DNA from: Elusimicrobia bacterium LH_S2
GTDB taxonomy: Bacteria; CG03; SLGR01; JAGXOG01
DNA length: 32,181 bases
Assembly (NCBI GenBank): GCA_023660015.1
Contig: JAGXOG010000010.1
Span: 1-32,181 of the forward strand
Direction: 5' to 3'
The position numbers and the translations under genes were made by a program. Numbering within the stretch: position 1 is the stretch's first letter; each line of letters begins with the position of its first letter. Below the pieces are notes generated by a model. That model had not been told where the DNA came from, made no database searches, and was given only the letters and a program-made list of their open reading frames with translations. This document shows positions 1 through 9,856 of the stretch, in pieces.

Positions 1-3000
1 CCTGGACACTGGCCAATCCGCCTCAGGCATTTACATTTGACAACGTTACAAAAAGCACGGCAGGTATATCCTGGGATCCAAACAGTAACCCGAATTATAC
101 AAGGTATGGCCTGGCAAAATCCACAGACATTTCTTTTAGCGTGGCGGTAGATACGTTTGTCACCCTTTCCGATAATTTTATCGCTAATACAACTGTTGCC
201 TATAACTTAGAGCAAGGCACAACTTATTATTTCAGGATATGGGCGTATAACGGCGAAGATGAAATGACCGATTACATAGAAAAATCCACCCGCACCCAAA
301 AGGTGGATATAAGAATAAACGAAGTTAACTTCAGCGGCAGCCCCGACTGGGCGGAGATATACTGTGTTGATGACGGAAATAAAGGCAATGGTGTAGATAT
401 TTCTTCCTATGTATTAACGGATGAAGACGGTACTGATCCGCAGTTAAGCACTAATACGGCTGTGATAATAGAAACCAGAGAGTATGCCGTTATATATAAT
501 TCTGTATATAGCACAAAGACCGAAACCGCCTCTTCAGATGATAAAAACAATAACGGAATATTTGATATTTATATTGACTGGGGAGGATTTTCATCTACCG
601 ACGACCAGTCGGTATTGAGAGATGAAAATAACAGTATAATTGACGCAGTTTGTTGGGCAAACAATGATGCCACGTGGATAGAAGATGTGGATGTTGACAT
701 AGTTACTAAAGCCGGAGAATGGAGCATTGCTTACGGCATAACTACAAGCACTGAACAGATAGATTGTGTGGATTCATCAACAAGTACAGTTATACGAAGA
801 GATGAAGTATCGACAGATACTAATGATAAATCCGACTGGATGGTAGAGGCTGATCCCACACCGGGTTATATTAATGCCCACCCGGCCGTTATATCCATGG
901 ATAAAAAAATTTATCCGGGGACAGCGGTGAGGGCTGTAGTAACTTTTGAAGATTCGGATTTAAATACAGACGCGGGCAATACCGATACAGTGGTAGTAAA
1001 AGTAACCTCTACGGTTGATTTAACGGGAATAAATTTTGATTTGGAGGAAACAGATATAAATTCAGGAATTTTTACTTCTGAGGCTGCCGGTTTGAACCTC
1101 GGGTTTACCCGGGGGGAAAGCATTGACTGTGATAAAATTCAAGTAGACGACGGCTGTGAGTTTACCGTTTCTTATACGGACCCGCTCTATGGAGAGCGAA
1201 TGTCAACGGCTGTCTGGGTAACTGCCTCAATATCGTTTAGCGAGGTATATGTAAATGCGCCCGCTGACGATAGGTGGGTCGAACTGAAAATAAATAAGGA
1301 TGCTGATCTCAACGGATTCGTAGTAAATGATTTAGATCACAGCACCAAGACAGCGACCTATCTTTGGGATTCAACCCTCAGCGTTTCCAGCGGCAGTTTT
1401 GTGGTTTTACATTTTTCAGACCACACTTCTTCGACTACTGCAAACGGTTATCTTGAAATATGGCAGGATTATTCGGATGAAATTGCTGCGACGGATGATC
1501 AGCTAGTAATTGATACAGATAAAGATTATAAAAACGGTGGGTACCTGGACGCTGTTGTATGGACCGACGGAAGCGGCAGTCTTTCTGACGATGCCAAAAA
1601 AGATGTCGACGGCACGGGAAGGGATTACGATTCTTTGGTTGAACTCGGCGAATGGGAAGTGAACGGCACTGAATATGAGCAGAGCGATGGAGTGCTTCTA
1701 GGCGGTGAGAAGACATCAATAGCCCGTAATCTTTCAACTGCCTATGATAATAATAATAAAGATGACTGGAACATAAGAACAGCTCCGTCCCCGGGGGAGG
1801 AAAACGGCTCCGACGGCTATGCCTATCTTGACCGGACAGACTATTACGGCACTTCCGATACCGCTGCGGTCAAGGTAGCGGACATAAATTTAAACCTGGA
1901 TTCGGGAGCCATCGAGCAGTCAACCGTCCAGGTCCATTCTTCAAGCGACACCACCGATATCAATATTACACTTACTGAAACGGACTTGAATACAGGTATA
2001 TTTATTTCTACCTATTCGGCTTCTCCGGATGATTATATAAGATTTAAAGAGACATGGACCGGCGGTTCGGAAGACGGAACAAATACATTAATAGTCAGAA
2101 ATGGCTCGACCGTAACAGTTACCTATAATGACATCCCGGACAGTTCAAACTCCACGGCTATCAGAAAAGATACTGCTACCTATCACCTTACTGGAGTGGG
2201 AGCGGTATATTTCGATAATTCATCTTACAGGGGCCTGGGAGACAGGGCACGAATATGGGTGATAGATGATGATTTAAATACAAATAACGGGGTACAGGAA
2301 TCTACCGATGTCGTGGTAAATTCGGCTTCGGACGGGTCCGGAATAGATCTTATCCTCTATGAAGACGGACAGGACAATAATATTTTTTATTCTTCTGGTA
2401 CCGGCAGTGGCTTTGACCTTTCTTTTTCAACCACAGCTTCGGATGGCTCTTCGGGAACAATAAAGGTTGCCGACGGGGACTGGATTAAGGTCAGGTATAA
2501 TGATTATGACGACCACGGCACGGGAAGCACCTATACCATAGATACGGCATCCTGGCAGATTACAGATACCGGCAGAGTTTGGTTTAACGAATCTCTCCAT
2601 TCTTCTACGGATACCTATGCGGAAGGTCCGGAAAAAATTAACATTACTTTAAAAGATAAGGACCTTATAGGGTCTGCGACGGCAAGCGTATTAGTTTATG
2701 CCGTAGGCGGTGACACCATCGGTTTTACTCTGGAATTATCAACAGTGTCAGTAAACGGTTCTTCTTTCACACTTACAGCCGCGGGAAGTTATTTAATGTT
2801 TTCTTCAACTATTACCGCAAGTGATGCATCTGCCGGTCTGCTTAAGGTTATTGAAGGGGATACGGTGACTGTTCGTTATACTGATGCGGAAGACATATAC
2901 GGTGACGAAATATATGCTTACGATTACACAATATGGTATTCGTCGCGGCCGCCGGCGACAGTTACCAGCCTTAACTCAGTTCCCGGTGCCAGAGACGGTG

Positions 3001-4469
3001 AAATAGATTTAAGCTGGACTGCGCCCGGAGATGACGGAACAATAGGGGATATTGCCGGCGGAGCTTTCTGGATAAAGTATGCTACAAATGCTATAGCCGA
3101 TTGGGAAAGTCCCCCCAAGCCGTCTATTTCCATTATCTGGACGGTAGCTGTAATAGAGGCCGGGTCGTTTAATATTAAGACCATATCTAATTTAGTGCCG
3201 GGGGACACATATTATTTTAAAATTAAAACGAGAGACGAAGAATTCTGGTCCGGGGCATCCAACTCTACTTCAACTTATGCAGAGGATTTAGTTCCTATAT
3301 CGCCGCTTGGCCCGGCGGCCGCGGCGGGAGATGAAGAAGTAACCCTTTCCTGGAGCGCTCCGAATATACCTGACATAGATCACTATAAAATTTATCAGGA
3401 TTCTGTAACTCCCGCCGGACCTGACGACGATTATATAGATATTATTTCTACTTCCGCTACAAATTATACAGTTACCGGTCTTATTAATTTTAATACCTAT
3501 TATTTTCGGTTAACTACGGTTGACTGGAATCTGAATGAGAGTACCTGGTCGACGGTAGTATCGACTGTGCCATATCCGGATTTATCCGACAGAATAGAAT
3601 TAATTCAGGAAAAGAAAGGTGATTATATCCAGGGGACACCCGGCAGCGTAAAACCGGGTTCTGAAATTAAAGTAACTAATTATGCCAAAAATCAGATTGA
3701 ATTTAGTACTAATGCATTAGAGGACGGAAGTTTTAGAATAGATATAAATGAGGATTTCAATTATGACGACGACTCTCTTGACAGCAGCGGTAATACGCCT
3801 CTATATGTCAAAGAGGTGGAGCTTTCTTATGATGTTAAGTGTATTATGGATGAAGATAAAATAAATTTTGAATATTCACCGTGGGGAGACGGAAAGGATT
3901 ACTTGGTGGGGAGTAAGGGTGCCGTTGAACCGGACTCAACAATTAAAATCTATCCCGATATCGCATCTTCAGAAGCAGATACAGATAATATGAAAGTTTC
4001 AGCAGCGGCTTATTTAAACAGCATCACAGAAACGACGGTGGGTGCAGCAGGAAGTTTCAGGGTGGCCGTCGGTGACAAATATAAAAAATATTCTGTTATT
4101 ACCGCGACCGTTACGGATACTAATTACAATCATGAGATAATTAAAGCTTCGGCCCGGCCGGCTGAATTTAAACTTCTGCCCGCCGCACCTAACCCGTTTG
4201 TAGTAAGCGAGGAAGAATATACGGTTATAAACTATGATATAGCGCAAGCCGGAAATGTTTCTATAAAGTTATATAATATTGCCGGAGAATTAGTTAAAAC
4301 CTTAGTGGATAGGGAGTATAAGGTGGTCAGGTCATATCATAAACGGTGGTTCGGAGATAACGGCGGCCCGGGTGAGGATACCGGACAAAAGGTGGGAAGC
4401 GGAGTATATATTTATGTTATTTCAGTTCGGGGATTTAATGATTCCGGAAAGGTTATACTGGTAAGATGA
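1..4469 (+). CDS. Giant secreted LTD/FN3 surface protein with FlgD-like C-terminal tail (5' end outside window)
   Basis: The reading frame is open from base 3 with no stop, so this is the 3' part of a longer gene. The GTG at 141 is internal, inside an FN3 domain. About 1,488 residues are visible. In order by base position: end of an FN3 domain (to ~300), a lamin-tail domain (~303-870, with INEVNF and WAEIY), an Ig-like repeat (~885-1220), a second lamin-tail domain (~1226-1800), three more copies of the Ig-like repeat (~1818-2940), two FN3 domains (~2950-3580), two small beta modules (~3585-4130) and a FlgD-Ig-like tail (~4158-4469, with APNPF, KLYNIAGELV and SGVYIY). The Ig-like repeats share a D-L-N-T-(D/N) motif and an N-(S/T)-GIF motif. 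No catalytic domain is visible. A surface or adhesive role is inferred. The stop overlaps the ATG of the next gene (ATGA), so the barrel downstream is probably co-translated and may export or anchor this protein. Confidence 0.9.
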   Translation, partial: WTLANPPQAFTFDNVTKSTAGISWDPNSNPNYTRYGLAKSTDISFSVAVDTFVTLSDNFIANTTVAYNLEQGTTYYFRIWAYNGEDEMTDYIEKSTRTQKVDIRINEVNFSGSPDWAEIYCVDDGNKGNGVDISSYVLTDEDGTDPQLSTNTAVIIETREYAVIYNSVYSTKTETASSDDKNNNGIFDIYIDWGGFSSTDDQSVLRDENNSIIDAVCWANNDATWIEDVDVDIVTKAGEWSIAYGITTSTEQIDCVDSSTSTVIRRDEVSTDTNDKSDWMVEADPTPGYINAHPAVISMDKKIYPGTAVRAVVTFEDSDLNTDAGNTDTVVVKVTSTVDLTGINFDLEETDINSGIFTSEAAGLNLGFTRGESIDCDKIQVDDGCEFTVSYTDPLYGERMSTAVWVTASISFSEVYVNAPADDRWVELKINKDADLNGFVVNDLDHSTKTATYLWDSTLSVSSGSFVVLHFSDHTSSTTANGYLEIWQDYSDEIAATDDQLVIDTDKDYKNGGYLDAVVWTDGSGSLSDDAKKDVDGTGRDYDSLVELGEWEVNGTEYEQSDGVLLGGEKTSIARNLSTAYDNNNKDDWNIRTAPSPGEENGSDGYAYLDRTDYYGTSDTAAVKVADINLNLDSGAIEQSTVQVHSSSDTTDINITLTETDLNTGIFISTYSASPDDYIRFKETWTGGSEDGTNTLIVRNGSTVTVTYNDIPDSSNSTAIRKDTATYHLTGVGAVYFDNSSYRGLGDRARIWVIDDDLNTNNGVQESTDVVVNSASDGSGIDLILYEDGQDNNIFYSSGTGSGFDLSFSTTASDGSSGTIKVADGDWIKVRYNDYDDHGTGSTYTIDTASWQITDTGRVWFNESLHSSTDTYAEGPEKINITLKDKDLIGSATASVLVYAVGGDTIGFTLELSTVSVNGSSFTLTAAGSYLMFSSTITASDASAGLLKVIEGDTVTVRYTDAEDIYGDEIYAYDYTIWYSSRPPATVTSLNSVPGARDGEIDLSWTAPGDDGTIGDIAGGAFWIKYATNAIADWESPPKPSISIIWTVAVIEAGSFNIKTISNLVPGDTYYFKIKTRDEEFWSGASNSTSTYAEDLVPISPLGPAAAAGDEEVTLSWSAPNIPDIDHYKIYQDSVTPAGPDDDYIDIISTSATNYTVTGLINFNTYYFRLTTVDWNLNESTWSTVVSTVPYPDLSDRIELIQEKKGDYIQGTPGSVKPGSEIKVTNYAKNQIEFSTNALEDGSFRIDINEDFNYDDDSLDSSGNTPLYVKEVELSYDVKCIMDEDKINFEYSPWGDGKDYLVGSKGAVEPDSTIKIYPDIASSEADTDNMKVSAAAYLNSITETTVGAAGSFRVAVGDKYKKYSVITATVTDTNYNHEIIKASARPAEFKLLPAAPNPFVVSEEEYTVINYDIAQAGNVSIKLYNIAGELVKTLVDREYKVVRSYHKRWFGDNGGPGEDTGQKVGSGVYIYVISVRGFNDSGKVILVR

Positions 4470-6484
4470 TAATCTTTAAGAAAAAAATATTCCGGATTTT
4501 ATTTTGCTTAATTACAGTAGCAATTATAGAACCGCTTAATTTACATTCGGCTGATATATATAGTAATGCCGGGACAACCGGTGCTGACTTTTTAAAGATT
4601 GTTCCCACTCCCCGAGCGGCGGCAATGGCCGGTGCTTTTACCTCCGTGGATAATGATTTGTCGGGACTTTATTATAACCCCGCCGGCCTGGCTGCAATAA
4701 ATAATTTCAGAGGCACTTTTGCCCATAATATATGGTTTGAAGATATAGCTTATGATTTTGTGGGAGGGGCTTATTATACCCCGTATGGAGTCTTTGGTTT
4801 GCAGACACGGTATCTATATTTAACCGAAAGTATTCCGGGAACAGAACTGGATAAAGAGAGCATGAAACCAAAACTTACCGGAAAAGACCTCTCTGCTTCC
4901 GATTTACTGGCCGGATTAAGTTACTCACGGAATTTTAAAGAGGGATTAATATCTGCCGGATTAAATTTAAATCTTATATCCCGTAAACTGGCTTCTTACG
5001 GGGCTAATGCTTTTTCGGCTGATGTAGGGTTTAGATGGGCTCCGCCCTATATGAACAATATGTGGACGGCGGGATTATCAGTGCTTAACCTGGGAACGCC
5101 AATAAATTTCAGAAATAAAAATGAGGCTCTTCCTCTTACAGTTAGAACCGGAGTTTCCGGGAATTACAGTATAAATAATTTTAACGGGTTGATTTTCTCA
5201 CTGGATACGGCTAAATCCTTAGACAGCCGGGTAAGGTTAAGTTTAGGACTGGAATATAATTTTAAAGATATGCTTTTTGGCCGGGCCGGGTATAAAATTA
5301 TAGGAGACGGGTTGGACACTTTAAGCGCCGGTGCCGGATTTCAGATGAAAAGAATCAGGATTGATTATTCTTGGGTGCCTTATGGAGATTATTTTTCAAA
5401 TACTCACCGCATAGCGGTCACATTCCCGATCGGTGATAAAAAGAAGGGAGCTCTTTACGGAACAATTAAGCCCCGTAAGGTTCCTTATTCCCCTGATGTG
5501 GGAGAAGAAATTTTTGATACGGAATTTGAAACCGGGGAAGGGACCAGACTTGTATCATGGGAAGTATGGATAGAGGATAAAAATTCTAATCTTATACAAT
5601 CATGGGATGGAGACAAAGATGATTTCCCTGATAGGGTAGTATGGGACGGGAAGAACTATTCGGATAATACCGTGAAAACCGGTCAGTACTATTATTTTAT
5701 GCGTCTGGTCGGCAACGGTGATGAAATATTTTTTACCCCGGGCAAAAAACTATTTGTAGACAGAGAGCCGCCGGTTATAGAAATTACCAATGAAGAAGGC
5801 CCCTTTAATCCCCGGGATAACGATTTTAAATTTAATGTAAGCGGTGGGGACGAACATTCTGATATTACCTGGTGGAAACTTAATATAGCTTTTAAAGCCA
5901 GAGATAAACTTGCAAAAGTAATAGAGAGCGAAGGGAAATTGCCATCAACAATAAAATGGGAAGGCCGGGATGATTATTACGGAACTATCGTTCCGGACGG
6001 GGAGTATACATATCGTCTTTACGCAAGGGATGAAGCCGGCAATGAAGGGCATACCGACCTTGGCGAATTTACGGTAAAAGTTCCTCCGAAAGTTAAGGTT
6101 GAAAAAATAAAAGTTGAATCAACAGAGAAGGGATTAAAAATTAATTTGGCATCAAAAGTTTTATTTGGTTCCGGCGAAAGCAAACTTAAATCTGCAAGCA
6201 GAGAAGTTATGGACAATGTTGCTAAAGTATTAAAGGCCTATCCGGAAAACAACGTTTTAATTGAGGGTCATACGGACAGCGTAGGCAGCGCCTCTTATAA
6301 CAAAAATCTATCTCAGTTAAGAGCGCAGTCAGTTGCAGACAGACTTACAGAGGACTATGGGATAAACCCGTCCAGGTTTAATATAGTAGGCTACGGAGAG
6401 TCCAAACCGGTAGCAACCAACAAAACAGAAATGGGCAAAGCAAAAAACAGAAGAGTGGAGATAACGATTTTAAAAGCCCGATAG
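4466..6484 (+). CDS. PorV-like outer-membrane barrel fused to FlgD-like segments and an OmpA peptidoglycan-binding domain
   Basis: 672 residues. A signal peptide (about 1-29) is followed by a PorV/UPF0164 barrel (about 30-325) with the family hallmarks AMAGAFTSVDND and YYNPAG. Residues about 350-540 hold two FlgD-Ig/CHU_C-like modules (VVWDGKNYSDNTVKTGQYYY and a similar one near 495-525). Residues about 555-672 are an OmpA C-terminal domain with GHTDSVGS and LSQLRAQSV; D604 and R619 are the expected diaminopimelate-contacting residues. The OmpA part should tie the barrel to peptidoglycan. In type IX secretion, PorV (barrel) and an OmpA-like protein are separate subunits, so this fusion is notable. 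The start codon overlaps the stop of the upstream giant protein, and no second in-frame start is needed. Translational coupling and function with that protein are inferred. Confidence 0.9.
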   Translation: MIIFKKKIFRILFCLITVAIIEPLNLHSADIYSNAGTTGADFLKIVPTPRAAAMAGAFTSVDNDLSGLYYNPAGLAAINNFRGTFAHNIWFEDIAYDFVGGAYYTPYGVFGLQTRYLYLTESIPGTELDKESMKPKLTGKDLSASDLLAGLSYSRNFKEGLISAGLNLNLISRKLASYGANAFSADVGFRWAPPYMNNMWTAGLSVLNLGTPINFRNKNEALPLTVRTGVSGNYSINNFNGLIFSLDTAKSLDSRVRLSLGLEYNFKDMLFGRAGYKIIGDGLDTLSAGAGFQMKRIRIDYSWVPYGDYFSNTHRIAVTFPIGDKKKGALYGTIKPRKVPYSPDVGEEIFDTEFETGEGTRLVSWEVWIEDKNSNLIQSWDGDKDDFPDRVVWDGKNYSDNTVKTGQYYYFMRLVGNGDEIFFTPGKKLFVDREPPVIEITNEEGPFNPRDNDFKFNVSGGDEHSDITWWKLNIAFKARDKLAKVIESEGKLPSTIKWEGRDDYYGTIVPDGEYTYRLYARDEAGNEGHTDLGEFTVKVPPKVKVEKIKVESTEKGLKINLASKVLFGSGESKLKSASREVMDNVAKVLKAYPENNVLIEGHTDSVGSASYNKNLSQLRAQSVADRLTEDYGINPSRFNIVGYGESKPVATNKTEMGKAKNRRVEITILKAR

Positions 6485-6485
6485 T

Positions 6486-6515
6486 TTGACATAAATATTT
6501 GAAAAATGATATTAT
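6486..6515 (+). promoter_or_regulatory. Candidate sigma-70-type promoter
   Basis: A perfect TTGACA at 6486-6491 is followed, after 18 bases, by TATTAT at 6510-6515. It lies just after the stop of the barrel/OmpA gene and about 90 bases upstream of the start at 6607. It would drive the LTD protein at 6607 and the PorV gene at 9857. The sequence downstream is AT-rich, so the exact -10 register is uncertain. Confidence 0.55.
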
Positions 6516-6590
6516 ATATTAATAAATTTGAAGTATAGAGCAAAGACAAAAGACGAAACAAAATACGGCTCCATAGTCATAGCCAAATAA
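6510..6590 (+). pseudogene. Scar of the 3' end of a lost LTD/FlgD-tail paralogue
   Basis: Read in frame to the TAA at 6588-6590, this stretch ends KYGSIVIAK-stop. That is identical in protein to the last nine residues and stop of the LTD gene ending at 9819. At the DNA level five of the ten codons differ, each only at a synonymous third position. That pattern indicates descent from a coding sequence rather than chance or a recent DNA copy. The frame is open back only to a TGA at 6507-6509 and has no start. The GGAGG of the next gene (6596-6600) begins six bases after the scar's stop. The likely origin is deletion of most of a tandem LTD gene, with the scar now serving as 5' leader. It overlaps the proposed -10 region. 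Confidence 0.65.
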
Positions 6591-6606
6591 ACAACGGAGG
6601 CAAAAA

Positions 6607-9600
6607 ATGAAGAAATTAATAACGGTAAGTTTATTTATAATATTATTAGTTGGTATGAATACTGCGGGATTGTTTGCTGCATCAAAAGGAGAGGTAGTAA
6701 TAAACGAAGTTGGCTGGGCTGGTACGTTGGCATCATCTTCAGATGAGTGGATAGAGCTTTATAATAGCAGTTCTTCGGCAATAGATTTAACAGGATGGGA
6801 AATTACTGGCAGCGGATTGGATGTTGACGGGCTTTCGGGTTCCATATCCGCAAATGAATATTACTTAATTGAAAATGATGAAGATGTAGTTAGTGATGTT
6901 GACGGGGATAATTTAGATTCTTCTATATCCTTAAGTAATTCCGGAGAAACTTTAATTTTAAGAGATGATTCTGATAATGAAATAGACCAGGTGGACTGTT
7001 CAGCGGGCTGGTTTAACACAAGAACATCAACGGATACTCCATCCATGGAAAGAATTACACCTACAAGATTGGGGAATGACCCGGATAACTGGGCGGATGT
7101 AAGTTCAGATACGAATACATGGAACGGTCATGATGCTGACGACAGGATATTAGCCGGGTCGCCGAAACAGCAAAATACTATCTATGCTGATGATATAACA
7201 AATCCGGCAGCTATTACGGACTTAACCGCCTTAACCGGGGCAGTTGAAGGTGAGATAAATTTAAAATGGACAGCGCCGGGAACTGATGGCACAAAAGGTT
7301 ACTGCGGCTATTTATCTACATATACCGTAAAGTATGCGACATTTCCTGTTGATGATTTGGGGGGTGATACTACGGCCTGGTGGACTGATACAAATACCAG
7401 CTTATATACTCAAAGTTGGGATGTTTCTCCCCAGGGTACTTTGGAGGAATTTACTGTAGAGGGACTTACCCCGGGAGATACATATTACTTTGCTGTAAAA
7501 ACAACAGACGGAGCGGGTAATACTTCGGTAATTGACCAGCGCACAAAAGATTCAAACCAGGATAAAGCCTATTCATCTACAAATGTCGATAATATTGCTC
7601 CCGGTTCTGTAACTGATTTAGCAGCTCAGCAAGGGACAAACCCAAAAGAAGTAGAGTTAACCTGGATTGCTCCGGGGGACGATGGTTATACGGAAGACAA
7701 TGTTGCATTATCAACTTATACCGTTAAATATGCCACTTTTTCTATAACGGATTTATCTAACGATACAACGGATTGGTGGCAGAAGGCAACTATATACAGC
7801 CAGGACTGGTCGGTTTCAGCCCAGGGAACTGCTGAAGTACATATTGCTACGATGCCGTTTGCGGGAACAACATATTATTTTGCCGTAAAAACTACAGACG
7901 AAGGGGGGAACACATCTACAATAGATGATAACGCAGACAATGGTGCAGCACAAGCTACAGCTCAGTCAGTGGATTATTCAAGAACAGTGGTAATAAATGA
8001 AATTGCCTGGATGGGGACTGATGCGTCTTATGCCGACGAGTGGATAGAATTATATAATAATACGGGTGGTGTTATTGATTTTACTTTAAATTCAGGTTGG
8101 ACAATAGAAACTGAGGATGGTCTCGATGTAAGTCTTACGGAAAGCATTTCCTCAGAAGGCTATTACATTATTGAAGATAGCACTGAAACAATATTTGACT
8201 TAACAGAAGATCAGCAAGAGGGGATAAGTTTAAATAACGATGATGAAAAACTTGTATTAAAAGATGGAAATGGAGTTATTATAGATCAGGTTGACTGTAC
8301 AGAAGAGAGAATTGTAAGCGGGGATTGGTATGCGGGAAATAATGATACCAAAACTTCAATGGAAAGAATTAAAACAACTGTTACCGGGGACTCTGCCTCA
8401 AACTGGGCAACGGCGACTTCAACTAATGGACATGTAGATGACGGAGGCAATATAATAAACGGTACTCCGGCAGCGCGGAATTCCGTATGGAAATCTAATC
8501 CGGACACGGCCCGGCCCGGTCCGGTAACCGACCTGGTAGCAAGTTCCACGCCCACGGCGGAAGGACTGATGCTTAACTGGACGGCTCCCAGCGATGATTA
8601 TGATGCTACCGTCGATAATTCTGGTGGGTATTACTATGTAAAATACGCTACCTGGTCAATGGCTGACCTGGGAAATGATACAACAGCATGGTGGAATAGT
8701 ATATTAAACTCCGATAGAGACCGCTATAAAGGAACGTGGAGTACAGATAATCCCAAAAATGTAGGAAATACAGAGTTAAGATTATTGGATAATCTTTATC
8801 CTTATACTGCATATTATGTTGCAGTTAGAGTATATGATGAAGAAGATAATGAATCTTATCTAGTAGGCGGGTCAACTTCTATGGGATATGTAAAGACAAA
8901 TTTTACCCCTGCTGCCCCAGAATGGATTGTTACAGAGCCGGTTGTTAGAAGTTCAGGGGAAATAGAATTGGACTGGAAGGATAATTCAGAGTTAGACTTA
9001 GCGGGATATATAATCTACAGAGCATCAGGAACAGACCAGAGTAAGGCAAATAATACTGCTAACAGGAGAAAGATAGATACAATTGGAGACAATTCTTCCT
9101 ACAATGATTCATCAGTAGAAAATGAAAAGTACTATTCGTACTGGTTAAAGGCATATGATAATTTTAATAGTACTTCAAATTTTTCGGGAATGCAAGAATC
9201 TCCTTCATCTGATATAGATGCTCCTGAAATTAAAGAAGTTTATCCGGGAATATTTAAAGCCCAAAGCAGCAGGGTGATGGCTTTTGATAAATTAATTGTG
9301 AGGGTGAGAGTTCCTGATGAGGATGTGGCAAGTGTTAAGTTGGAATGGAGGACAAATCCTGCCGGGAGTTCGGGCAGCATTAATTTTGAAGAAGAAAGTA
9401 AGAACATTGATGGTGTTGAATATACCCATAAGTGTGTTATAAAAATTTCTGATATTTCTTCTACAAATGGGTTTGATGCAAAAATTATAGCCCAAGACCA
9501 AATGGAAAACCAGCGGAAGTATCCCGGGGATTACGAAGCCTATGAATGGCTCAAAATAAGACCACCTGAAGAAAATGAGCCAGAGCAGAAATTTATAACT

Positions 9601-9819
9601 CCGTCAAATCCGGAAGTGGTTTTTGGCAAAGATGTAAATAAAGTAATGATTACAGATGTGAGGGGAAATGAAGTTTTCAGTAAATCCAAAGGAAGCGATA
9701 ATTTCATTATCTGGAATCCTGATGAGAACGGAAGTGTTAAGTTAGAATCGGGATTATACATATATCAGATTGATACTGACGAGGGAATGAAATACGGTTC
9801 TATTGTAATAGCTAAATAA
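6607..9819 (+). CDS. Secreted protein with two lamin-tail domains, FN3 repeats and a FlgD-like tail
   Basis: 1,070 residues. A GGAGG six bases before the ATG supports the start. A signal peptide (about 1-24, ending GLFAAS) is followed by a lamin-tail domain (about 25-190: VVINEVGWAG, DEWIELYNSS), two similar FN3 repeats (about 195-320 and 325-455, both with YTVKYATF and TYYFAVKTTD), a second lamin-tail domain (about 460-620: VVINEIAWMGTD, DEWIELYNN), two more FN3 domains (about 630-865), a further beta domain (about 870-985) and a FlgD-like tail (about 990-1070: VMITDVRGNEVF, SGLYIYQI, KYGSIVIAK). The tail lacks the usual PNPF motif. No enzyme signature is seen. A role in surface adhesion or matrix is inferred. 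It pairs with the PorV barrel 37 bases downstream. A GC-rich block at about 8461-8580 contrasts with the AT-rich remainder. Confidence 0.9.
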   Translation: MKKLITVSLFIILLVGMNTAGLFAASKGEVVINEVGWAGTLASSSDEWIELYNSSSSAIDLTGWEITGSGLDVDGLSGSISANEYYLIENDEDVVSDVDGDNLDSSISLSNSGETLILRDDSDNEIDQVDCSAGWFNTRTSTDTPSMERITPTRLGNDPDNWADVSSDTNTWNGHDADDRILAGSPKQQNTIYADDITNPAAITDLTALTGAVEGEINLKWTAPGTDGTKGYCGYLSTYTVKYATFPVDDLGGDTTAWWTDTNTSLYTQSWDVSPQGTLEEFTVEGLTPGDTYYFAVKTTDGAGNTSVIDQRTKDSNQDKAYSSTNVDNIAPGSVTDLAAQQGTNPKEVELTWIAPGDDGYTEDNVALSTYTVKYATFSITDLSNDTTDWWQKATIYSQDWSVSAQGTAEVHIATMPFAGTTYYFAVKTTDEGGNTSTIDDNADNGAAQATAQSVDYSRTVVINEIAWMGTDASYADEWIELYNNTGGVIDFTLNSGWTIETEDGLDVSLTESISSEGYYIIEDSTETIFDLTEDQQEGISLNNDDEKLVLKDGNGVIIDQVDCTEERIVSGDWYAGNNDTKTSMERIKTTVTGDSASNWATATSTNGHVDDGGNIINGTPAARNSVWKSNPDTARPGPVTDLVASSTPTAEGLMLNWTAPSDDYDATVDNSGGYYYVKYATWSMADLGNDTTAWWNSILNSDRDRYKGTWSTDNPKNVGNTELRLLDNLYPYTAYYVAVRVYDEEDNESYLVGGSTSMGYVKTNFTPAAPEWIVTEPVVRSSGEIELDWKDNSELDLAGYIIYRASGTDQSKANNTANRRKIDTIGDNSSYNDSSVENEKYYSYWLKAYDNFNSTSNFSGMQESPSSDIDAPEIKEVYPGIFKAQSSRVMAFDKLIVRVRVPDEDVASVKLEWRTNPAGSSGSINFEEESKNIDGVEYTHKCVIKISDISSTNGFDAKIIAQDQMENQRKYPGDYEAYEWLKIRPPEENEPEQKFITPSNPEVVFGKDVNKVMITDVRGNEVFSKSKGSDNFIIWNPDENGSVKLESGLYIYQIDTDEGMKYGSIVIAK

Positions 9820-9856
9820 GATAATGAGAAAATTTAAAAATATAAACGGAGGCAAT

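Noticed and set aside
1435-1737. Open frame on the minus strand of about 100 codons
   Set aside because: It lies wholly within the giant LTD/FN3 gene, has no recognisable domain, and its residues look like a shadow of the opposite frame.
9824-9856. Upstream ATG at 9824 as start of the PorV-like gene
   Set aside because: The strong GGAGG at 9848-9852 would be inside the coding sequence, and the extra residues would spoil the signal peptide.
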